This document shows positions 57,318 through 64,000 of a stretch of DNA of 64,000 bases, piece after piece. The translations under genes were made by a program, and so were the position numbers. The stretch spans positions 310,001 through 374,000 of the forward strand of contig JAWZYV010010279.1 in NCBI GenBank assembly GCA_038373885.1. The letters run 5' to 3'. The DNA is from Cheiracanthium punctorium. Its lineage: Eukaryota > Arthropoda > Arachnida > Araneae > Cheiracanthiidae. Within the stretch, counting starts at the first letter, position 1, and each line of letters starts with the position of its first letter. The notes under the pieces were generated by a model, which saw only the letters and a list, made by a program, of their open reading frames with translations, was not told the origin of the DNA and did not search any database.

Positions 57318-60300
57318 ATTCTTTCTAGAGTACAGACAAAAGTTTTGCAAAGTCAGTACCTCTGTTTTAAGTTAACCTTTCACATAATTCGGGAAATAAA
57401 CGGAACTGAAATACCCTAACAATTTGATACAAATAAGTATTTAAATTCGGAAATCATAACTCAACTGCTTCTCTTAAGCAAACACATGCAATGTTAACAG
57501 GTCTGTCGATCTCGAAGGAACCATTCGAGTATCATAGCAATTTTGAGGAGCAGTTTGCTTTATTGCAAAGCAATTGAATGCAAGAAAAAATCACTAAAAA
57601 TAGTCTAACCACTCACATAAACTGTTCATAGTTATAATATAACCAAAATGTGGGTCTACATATATCATGTGGCAAAACTGTGAATGTTGGAAAACAATGC
57701 TAGATTTTAAAATCTGGAAATTATCACAAAATACCACAAAGAAAAAAATAAATAATAAACTACTGAAAAGGCTGGTGCTAAAGACAACTAAAAAATATTT
57801 TATACATATGGGCCATTTTATCTAAATTGGGGTATTTTGGACCTTGCTTCAAAAATAACAGATAAACTTGTATAAAAATGAAATGGATGCTAGAATATTT
57901 TAATATACTTATTGTAATTTTTTTATAATAGAACAAAACATACTCATTAATAATGTATAATGGCTTCTATGAAAATAAGAAACGAAAGTAAAAGATTGGA
58001 TAATTAGAAAGCAAGAAGATGAAAAAAAAAAAAAAAAAAAAAAAAACGACTTGAGAAGATAAAATCAAATCCAGTTTTGGGTGCTGAGTTAAAAGAATAA
58101 GAGCACCTAAAATATCTAAATAAGAAAGCAGCTGGAAAAATTAAAGCAATATTAAAATTACCAGCCAGAGATCAAAGAGTTCTAAAGAAACAAAACTGAA
58201 GATAAATCAAAGAAAAATTCTGCAAAAAAGAAAAATTTTGCAGAGCATTATGATTTCCATCTTACTGAAGATATTGCCTCTGTAAAAGATGAGGAGGAAA
58301 TCATTTATCAGAGCCGTGTAAAAGCAAAGATTGCTCGACACAAAAACAAATGCATAAGAACACACAGTTCTTCAGAAATTATCACAGTTGAACCTATACC
58401 ATACGGACCTCAATCTCGAGTCAATAAATTTTACTTCAGAGACTTTCCCAATAAAAAAGATTTAAAATAAAATTATATTTTCTTATTATCGTTTTCACTA
58501 TAAAAATTGTCACATAAAAAAGTAGGGTGTAATTATTTGCCATTACTCTGTGTAACCAACATTCCCCTGTCACTGTTTGTCATTCCGTCTCTTGGGGTAA
58601 AAATTAATATTTTACTTTAATGAGTTTAACATTCTAAAAGATTTTTGTTGACTGTATTTTACTACTTCAAGACATCATATGTATATAATAAAACTCAATT
58701 TTAAACAAAAAACTAAAAAAAAATTTTTTTTAATGTATGTTGTTCAAATTGCTCTGTTAAGAGAAAGTGACCCACCCATATGCGTCAAAGGGTAAAAAAA
58801 GGTCCTCTTTCACAAATTGCAGATTAAAACATTATCTGTTCAGTTCCAGATTTTTATCAATTTTTACTAAATTACCTGCCTTTTCCAGAAACTGCGATTT
58901 CCCTGATAATTACAGGCTGATGGGAATATTGCTAAAATTCCAAGCTTTAAAAACATTTTTCTAAAATTACGACACTACAGTAGTCTTGATAATTCGAAGT
59001 GGACAGGAGCAGACTTGCCTCGAAGTAATGAAAACTGAATTATCGAAATCATAAAATTTAATAAGTAAATAAAGGCAATTTTTGTAATTTGAGTGCATAT
59101 TTAAATGAAAAATGAACTTCAGTATTATTACAATTCTGATGACTAGAACAGGTTAATCATATTGGAAGATAATAGTCAATTATTTTTTGTATTAACACGT
59201 TGACCTGTTTCCGTGCAGCAATATCACGCCATCGTCAAAGCAGCCTGTCAACACTGCACAGAAATGTCTGAGGGGGCATCTATAGGAAGAATAAACCCAT
59301 TTTTTTTGGGAGGGGATTTCTGGTGTGGCTTTTAGATGCACCGAATATTTGGATTTTGCGGTGCAAAAAAATACTTTCACAGGTTTTGTGTGTGTTGGTC
59401 ATTATTTGGATCAAAACTGATTTTTTTCACTAACTTGGATTTATGGGAAACTCGAACAATTGAGACTCTATTCAAAATTTCAAAAGGAACTTAAAAAACT
59501 TGAAATAAAGCTGTAAATTGGCTAAAACAATTCAGAAAAATTAATTTAAATTTCAGAACAATTTCTGGACCTGATCTCAATGTTTCTACATCTTTTGATT
59601 ACTAAATACATTTACCATCTGTTAAAATAGGTTTACTTTTCAATGCTGAAGTCTCAAGAGAGTATTCAGAGCTTTTTTTCTCTTTACAATTGCTCTCATT
59701 CATTTTTTTTTTTTTTTTTTTTTTTACAAGATTAAAATGGCTTAAACATAGTGTGTGCAGAATTTTTTACAAAGGATTGGTCATCCATTTTCATTTTTTA
59801 GTCTTGAACACGGGTTTAATCTTTTTGCTGGGGTTCTCAGTTATTCAACAACCACCTCTAGCTAAAATGGAATGGACACAGCCATCTCTTAGCAACAATG
59901 GCAGAGAATAGCTTGAATAAAAGTTTAACTGACAGTTTAACTTGATAACTCCCCCCTGTAGTAGACTGCAATGGCATTTTCAGACATGTCTCTTTATCAT
60001 TTTCTGAAATTATTTATTCAATATATATATTTTAAAATCTCATATTTCCTTTGTAGTTAAATGTTCTATTTCAGCTTTATACTTAACCTAGAAAATAGTG
60101 ATTTGGCCATATAGATGAATGGTAAACAGTCAGCCAATCAGTAAATCAAATATCAAATAATTGGCACAGCTATATATATATATAGCTGTGCCAATTTAAT
60201 TATATATTTCATTTTAATTTTGAATAAAATGCATGTTTTTAGATTTTATATGAAAATTAAATGAAAGAGGAAATTAACATGATTTTTAGATTATTTGTAC

Positions 60301-62948
60301 ACTAGCTGCCTTTGGCGAGCAGTTTTGGCCGTTGATGGCCGCTTTGCGGTCAAAATGTGTTACCTAGAGTACGCTGGCTGCTTCGCAACTGGCTTGTGCA
60401 ACCTATGGCACACGGTCCTCTTCACAACCGAAATTTGCAACCTGCGGGTCATCCACCTGCTAGTGATTATAGATTTAAGACAAAAACAAAATAAACAATG
60501 ACAAATTAACCTAAATAAAAGGTGTGAAATCCAACAACTCTGAAATCAAAATCCACCCAGTTAAACAAATTCAAAATGAAACAAACGCTTATGACAAAAG
60601 CATATGTCACCAAAAACAATCTAAAACACTCAATTAAACACTTCAAAATTCAACAAACGCTTATGGATTTATGACAAAAATAAAATAAATGTTCCACAAC
60701 AATTGAAATAAAAGTTACGATCCAACAACGTTGAAATCAAAATGCATCCATTTAAACAAATTCAAAATTAAGCAAACGCTTCACCAAAACAATCTAAAAC
60801 ACTCAAACACATTTAAAATAAGATTTCACAAATGTCATGCCGTTAAAAACACTTGGCTGAGATCAATGAAAAAAATTAAAAACATGAATTCCACAAACAA
60901 CAACAAATACATTTTTATCATCTCAAAGAGTGTTGCCAATTTCTAAAAAAGAATTCCTACAAATAGGTGTTTAAGTGTTGTGCAAACAAAATTTCACACA
61001 TTCTCAATAAATTTGCCCAAAATCTATCAAATTTATCAGTTAAATTAAGGTGACCCTATTTTTGAACGTAAAATTGAGGACATGTCCCCAAATTTGAAAC
61101 ATAATTGGGGACATTTTCTAATTAATGAAATAATTAACAGCAATCTAATTAAAAAACAATGTCATAATTGAAAATTGTCCCCAATTGCTTTTTTATATTG
61201 CATTGCTTGTCATGCAAAAGGAGTATTTTTGCCAGCATATGACATCATCTAATCGATCCACGCCAGGGATTATGTTCCGTGACTTTTTAAAAAAAGATTC
61301 GAGGAATGATTCCACACGTGCCGCAGTTAACAATATAATTCCAAGATGTCGCCACATCTCGTTGATCTTGTTCACCGATCTTTGCTTCGCTTGTGTTTTA
61401 CTTTTTCTGTTGAATTTCTGTAAGGAGTCGAGAGACTATGTATTTTCATCACGATCCTGTTTTATTTATTCATTTTATTTTATTTATCCTATCTTGGCAA
61501 TGTGTGTGCAGATTCTAAAATTATTATCAACACATAAATTAGTTCACGTTTTCTTTTCTTTCTTTTTGTGTGTGTGTTTATTTTATGAATGCAGTTAAAT
61601 ATGTTTTGTGCCTTGTTACTTTGCATTTATGTTCTTCACTTATTTTTGCAAGGCTGCACTCAATCTATAAAACAGAACTGAGAGATTCTTTTAGGTTTTC
61701 TAAAAATTATTGTCAAAACTTTGTTTTCACATTATATTTAAGATTAAGAGTTCTTGTTACCACACTGTCACCACACTGTTATCCACACTGTCACACTGTT
61801 ACCACACTAAGACACTGAACTAGACACGAACACTCTAAAATAATTCAATGTTAGCTCACTGAGAAAATTTTGCCCAAAATATTTTTAATGAAATAGTTGC
61901 TGTACACACAGACCTACAGAGAAAAGGATGCAGTGTACAGCACTGACTTTCTTTCCTCCAATCTAATTTATGCTAGATCTTGACCAAAAACTGCTCAGGT
62001 GCAGTTTCCAAAATTATAATAAATTGAAAAAAAACGTATTACAATAAAACACTGTTTTACTTTAAAATATTTATTTTAAAAAATAGAGCTATTAAACGAA
62101 TTTTAATACCATATGGTAGCTACTTACACCTTGTTGGTAGCTACTATTTTCACATACTTAAATATGCTTTTATTCCCAACACATGTATCATGCATTACTT
62201 TTACTGCAGTAGTGCTGAAACATACTGAACATGCCCAAGCTAACAGAATGACAAATTATTTTCACTATTACTGGAAATATGTGAATAAATTTTTGAGGAC
62301 ATCTTATTCTGATCATTCAATTTCCAACACTTCATCCATCTTTAATTTCATGAAGAAAAACTGATATGCAAAATTGTATGTTTTTATCTGAAATGTAATC
62401 TGGATTATCTGAGGTAAAGTCGACCCTTGTGGTTGTAGCTTTCACCTCACAACACTATAAATGTAAATCTGAAACATAGGGTGGATTATTGGCTGATTTT
62501 GGGTAGTGGATTGTTGAGTTGACTGTACAGACCAACCTTTACTTTATTTTACCGATTTGTAAAGCAAAGGTCAGGAGAAAAATGTAGCATCTACATCTTA
62601 ACACATAAAATACAGTTGGACAGCATTATTCCGACACCCAATTTTCAAGTAGCTCCAGTTGTCATGACACATTTTTAAAGTCCCGATTTTGTGCATATGC
62701 AACTCAGATTATCGCAACACTTTGCTTTTTTGAGATCCCAAGAGTGTTGGGATAACGAGGTCTAACACATATTCATAATAAAAATGCATCTACATATAAT
62801 CTACATAAAGCAGTCTACATATAATACCACAGTTAGTGTATCCAACCACTGCCACCAGGGGGTACTTGCTTCTCCTTTCAGTGTGCCTCAACAGCTCTCG
62901 CTGGTTCTTGACCTTCTCGAGTGCCTTTTTGATTTTGATTTCCCTTTC
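46203..62948 (-). CDS. GTPBP6: GTPBP6 / HflX-type GTPase, 3' part of gene (partial)
   Basis: GTPBP6 is the animal mitochondrial HflX homologue, acting in mitochondrial ribosome recycling and large-subunit assembly. Five exons are visible: 62948-62828, 55941-55733, 53225-53077, 50713-50552 and 46356-46203, all GT-AG and in frame, giving 264 residues plus TAG. A basic coiled segment precedes the GTPase domain. G motifs are G1 GYTNCGKTT (split across exons 1-2), G3 DTVGF at visible residues 84-88, G4 NKVD (153-156) and G5 SATEG (175-179). The NCGKTTLIKAL and VRDISHP wording matches GTPBP6 rather than bacterial HflX. The HflX N-terminal domain and mitochondrial presequence must lie right of 64000. 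Introns are 2.4-6.9 kb and full of repeats. Confidence 0.93.
46780..46916. mobile_element. 137-bp MITE
   Basis: TACCCTATTGGCCCAAATAT is inverted at the right end as ATATTCGGGCTAATAGGGTA, with four or so mismatches across about 25 bp. It lies in a GTPBP6 intron and has no coding sequence. Superfamily unclear. Confidence 0.65.
46982..47021. repeat. Perfect 40-bp palindrome in GTPBP6 intron
   Basis: CACTATTTGAAACTAGGCA, then AA, then its exact complement. It can form a hairpin with a 2-nt loop in DNA or in the pre-mRNA. Confidence 0.85.
47996..49201. mobile_element. 1.2-kb TIR element carrying a 75-bp tandem array
   Basis: The termini AATTCAGTTACCGGGTGTC and the complement of AATTCGGTTACCGGGTGTC match at 18 of 19 bases. 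TTGGCGA/TCGCCA-rich segments follow at both ends. The interior is a tandem array plus AT-rich sequence with no coding capacity. The TTGGCGAC motif also occurs in the Piwi-intron foldback. No target duplication resolved. Confidence 0.7.
48221..48710 (+). repeat. Tandem array, about six copies of a 75-bp unit
   Basis: CGTTTTTAACTAAAAAAAC starts at 48371, 48446, 48521 and 48596, an exact 75-bp period. Diverged units lie before (48296) and after (48672). The central units are nearly identical, the outer ones diverged. Confidence 0.9.
49202..50551. other. GTPBP6 intron, no further gene seen
   Basis: AT-rich intron. A stretch near 49787-49862 (CAGGGCTGAAGGGACAG...CGGACCCAAATTCATTC) matches the repeat around 23700 and 24840. 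A C14 run lies at 50045. Nothing else is recognisable. Confidence 0.45.
50552..50713 (-). CDS. GTPBP6: GTPBP6 exon with G5 motif
   Basis: A 162-base exon from TATGTAG acceptor to TACAG/GTATGTGG donor. It encodes IPTLENDTDKVAYISATEG, then LLEFQELMEEKLLQNTDHSV and LLMRVPNGGEEY. It carries the G5 SATEG motif and the last helix of the GTPase fold. It has one base of leading and two of trailing split codon. Confidence 0.9.
50714..53076. other. GTPBP6 intron, no gene or intact element seen
   Basis: AT-rich sequence without recognisable transposon ends. A plus-strand frame at 51450-51713 has ordinary composition but no domain or splice support. Confidence 0.4.
53077..53225 (-). CDS. GTPBP6: GTPBP6 exon with G4 motif
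   Basis: A 149-base exon, phase 0 in, ending AG. It encodes DLVVHVRDISHPDAEKQKS, then TVLRTLHELNLPEKLQNSIL and EVCNKVDLLE. NKVD is the G4 guanine-specificity motif. Acceptor CTTCATTAG, donor GAAAG/GTATTAG. Confidence 0.92.
53905..53974 (-). tRNA. Diverged tRNA-like copy with the same flanks as the 28-kb palindrome
   Basis: It shares the tRNA-like sequence of 28255-28324 with about nine changes, including CGTTAA to TATTAA-type changes in the anticodon loop, which weaken the fold. The flanks ACCAAC(A/T)ATG(C/T)GAAAAATT and GCCAGAT(T/G)AAATTTCTC also match, so a unit larger than the tRNA was copied. A pseudogene. Confidence 0.6.
55072..55209 (-). mobile_element. tRNA-Ser/Leu-like SINE, copy 2
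   Basis: Minus-strand head CGTGGCTGAGTGACTAAGGC, B-box-like TCGTTCAGGCC and tail GTGGCTGTTGATCTAA...GGAGTTTTGG are shared with 40890-41013. It lies in a GTPBP6 intron. Confidence 0.6.
55733..55941 (-). CDS. GTPBP6: GTPBP6 exon with P-loop end, G2 and G3
   Basis: A 209-base exon. Acceptor TTTGTTTAG, donor CTCGCG/GTGAGT. It encodes KTTLIKALTNDARLQPEDKL, FATLDVTLHAGRLTSGQQV, LFIDTVGFISDVPTDLIQSF and KSTLEEITLA. FATLDVT is the HflX-type G2 region and DTVGF the G3 motif. Confidence 0.95.
56179..56866. mobile_element. hAT-like MITE with GTGTCTAC termini
   Basis: CAAAGTGTCTACT at the left and the complement of CAGAGTGTCTACCGG at the right, with TTTCCTGAC and TTTTCCAGACTTTTC motifs at both ends. 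CAGNGTGTCTAC termini are common in arthropod hAT MITEs. The flanks do not give a clean 8-bp duplication. A fragment with the same motifs lies near 30340-30412. Confidence 0.6.
57810..58778 (+). mobile_element. 969-bp relative of the 18126-21273 transposon
   Basis: ATAT flanks both ends (57806-57809 and 58779-58782). The left terminus GGGCCATTTTATCT...GGGGTATTTT parallels GGGTCATTCTCTGG...GGGGTATTT of the larger element. The right end is the complement of GGGTGGGTCACTTTCTCT. CATTCCCCTGTCA near 58560 matches the subterminal repeat. It carries only a short coding relic. Confidence 0.6.
58101..58470 (+). pseudogene. N-terminal transposase fragment, frameshifted
   Basis: Frame 1 (58101-58199) reads EHLKYLNKKAAGKIKAILKL then ARDQRVLKKQN before a stop. 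The next frame runs to TAA at 58468 and includes NFAEHYDFHLTEDIASV, YQSRVKAKIARHKNKCIRT and VNKFYFRDFPNKKDLK. There is no start codon in the second block. The basic KKAAGKIK helix resembles the N-terminal region of the transposase group seen at 18774-20424, but that is a recollection, not an alignment. Confidence 0.45.
58978..59473. mobile_element. Decayed Tigger/pogo-type MITE
   Basis: TA precedes CAGTAGTCTTGATAATTCGA. The right end CTCGAACAATTGAGACTCTA is its approximate complement. Interior TTCGAAGT...TCGAAGT and GAATTATCGAAAT motifs are typical of this class. No coding sequence. Confidence 0.5.
60159..60196. repeat. Perfect 38-bp palindrome
   Basis: AATTGGCACAGCTATATAT and its exact complement with no spacer. 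The alternating TA core would melt easily, favouring a cruciform. Confidence 0.85.
60505..60835 (+). repeat. Two diverged tandem copies of a 191-bp unit
   Basis: TCCAACAAC(T/G) followed by GAAATCAAAATGCATCC-like sequence, TTAAACAAATTCAAAAT, AAACGCTT and ACAATCTAAAACACTCAA recurs in the same order at offsets of about 191 bp (60530 and 60721). Confidence 0.65.
62613..62764. mobile_element. Small pogo-type MITE
   Basis: CAGTTGGACAGCATTATTCC at the left and the complement of GACCTCGTTATCCCAACACT at the right; the right end seems to lack three terminal bases. It lies 64 bp from a GTPBP6 exon. Confidence 0.5.
62828..62948 (-). CDS. GTPBP6: GTPBP6 first visible exon, start of GTPase domain
   Basis: A 121-base exon after a TTGTTTATCTAG acceptor. 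It encodes EREIKIKKALEKVKNQREL, LRHTERRSKYPLVAVVGYTN and C, then one base of the P-loop Gly. Because it has an acceptor, more 5' exons exist; none is recognisable between 62949 and 64000. Confidence 0.9.
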
Positions 62949-64000
62949 CTAGATAAACAAAAAATCTTTTACATTACGGAGAAAATGGAGAACACAAGAT
63001 GGTGGCGAATTTTTAAATGGCTCGATTAAAATAAAAAACTTTCTCAAAAATATAAAATTAAAAGTTTCAGAGGCAGGCATGAAAGTGCCAAAACATTGAT
63101 AAAGCTGAACAAACTATTATTAAAATTGAGGACAGGAGAAGAGAGAACCCTGTTAACCTGGATATTTGAACTGTTACTAATAGATTTGTTAAAGTCATAT
63201 ATGCATTTTGAGTACTTATTAATTTTAATAAAGACATTAAAATCGTTATAACCAATTCTTCTCACTCAAAAAACTAGAGTTTAAAGGTTAAAATTCAATA
63301 AAAAATTTGTAAAATAAAAATAAAACACTCAAATATTTATGTGTATTATTTTACTGAGTGGTTAGCTTCGGTTCTGCTATATGACACATCTATTTTAAGG
63401 AGAGACAACATGTTATATTTTCACTATTTTACAGTACTCAATGAAAGAGCAATGATTTGTTGTGTTTGGTGAAATAATCTTTCACAATCAGAAGCAGGTC
63501 TTTTAAGTAGAATGGATCTAAAAAATCAAATTTAACTTGCAAAAATCGTAAGTGTCTATCACTATCATAAATAAGAAAATAAAATAAAATTAACTATAAA
63601 ACAGGGGTCTATTTTTAAACTTACTACATCGGAGATAAAATAGAGGAATGCTAAAGAAAAAATTCTCATTTGCAAGAAGGATGGACTGCTAGAACACAAT
63701 TTCCCATGCAATTTAATTGATGCAATTTTTACTGAAAAAAGCAGGAGTCTTTCATGCCTTGAGGATGACATGTAGTACTTTAAAAGAAAATTTAATGAAA
63801 ACTTAGCCCAAAATAGACTTTTAAGTAGAACAAAACACTTGAATACTTTTTTTTTAATGGCTTATTAAAGTTGCAGAGATATTCTGATTAAATAACAAAA
63901 ACATTTTGATTGAAATTGATATTTAACTACATTTATAATATAGTTATAAATTAAAAATGACCCATTAAAAAAATAAGTGAAAACATTTTCAACTGCTTCA
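62949..64000. other. GTPBP6 intron to window edge, nothing recognised
   Basis: AT-rich sequence upstream of the first visible GTPBP6 exon. Minus-strand frames at 63044-63265 and 63565-63771 do not resemble the HflX N-terminal domain and lack convincing splice borders. Confidence 0.45.

Larger units (their letters stand above)
59474..62612. other. GTPBP6 intron, repeats only
   Basis: It contains a perfect palindrome (60159-60196), a GC-richer unassigned segment at 60301-60470 (CTAGCTGCCTTTGGCGAGC), a 191-bp tandem pair and a run of imperfect CACACTGT units at 61760-61808. No exon is recognisable. Confidence 0.45.

Noticed and set aside
61185..61598. 137-codon frame with hydrophobic C-terminal half
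   Set aside because: No recognisable domain and T-rich sequence gives hydrophobic codons by default; it lies in a GTPBP6 intron with no splice support.

Overview
This is an AT-rich, repeat-packed metazoan window, most likely from an arthropod. That placement rests on GT-AG split genes with long introns and on the mix of DNA transposons and tRNA-derived SINEs. A chelicerate is possible, but I cannot prove it from sequence alone. No prokaryotic-style operons, CRISPR arrays or rRNA are visible.

Three genes can be supported. (1) A complete PIWI-clade Argonaute gene lies on the minus strand (15032 down to 6737). Its three coding exons join in frame to 901 residues, with an arginine-glycine-rich N terminus, PAZ, MID and PIWI domains and an intact D-D-H catalytic set. 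(2) A small unrecognised gene lies on the plus strand, starting at 15564, head-to-head with Piwi. Four candidate exons with GT-AG borders (15564-15680, 22355-22389, 24611-24683, 31673-31813) join in frame to 121 codons; this model is tentative. (3) The 3' part of a GTPBP6/HflX-type GTPase gene lies on the minus strand, with five exons from 62948 down to a stop at 46203. Its N-terminal exons lie beyond the right edge.

Layout. 1-6736: a mariner-like deletion derivative, a piggyBac-type MITE and otherwise gene-free sequence downstream of Piwi. 6737-15032: Piwi, whose large intron holds a 2.3-kb foldback. 15033-15563: a shared upstream region with a CRE-like palindrome. 15564-32200: the small plus-strand gene, whose introns hold a 3.1-kb transposon with a broken transposase, a SINE, two solo LTRs, a pogo-type MITE, a 1.4-kb TIR element, a perfect tRNA-bearing palindrome and two hAT MITEs. 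32200-46200: a nested transposon graveyard, including a 376-bp foldback, a 4.3-kb hAT inside an older repeat, a Tigger/pogo element and a hAT inside a hAT. 46203-64000: GTPBP6 exons separated by TE-filled introns, including a 1.2-kb TIR element with 75-bp tandem repeats and a 1-kb relative of the 3.1-kb transposon.

The Piwi gene belongs to the transposon-silencing machinery and sits among many transposon copies, several of them long inverted repeats. GTPBP6 is unrelated in function (mitochondrial ribosome recycling and assembly). The most unusual structures are the tRNA-bearing palindrome at 28147-28675, the foldback in the Piwi intron, the pair of ATAT-flanked transposons that carry different parts of what may be one transposase, and the overlooked plus-strand gene.
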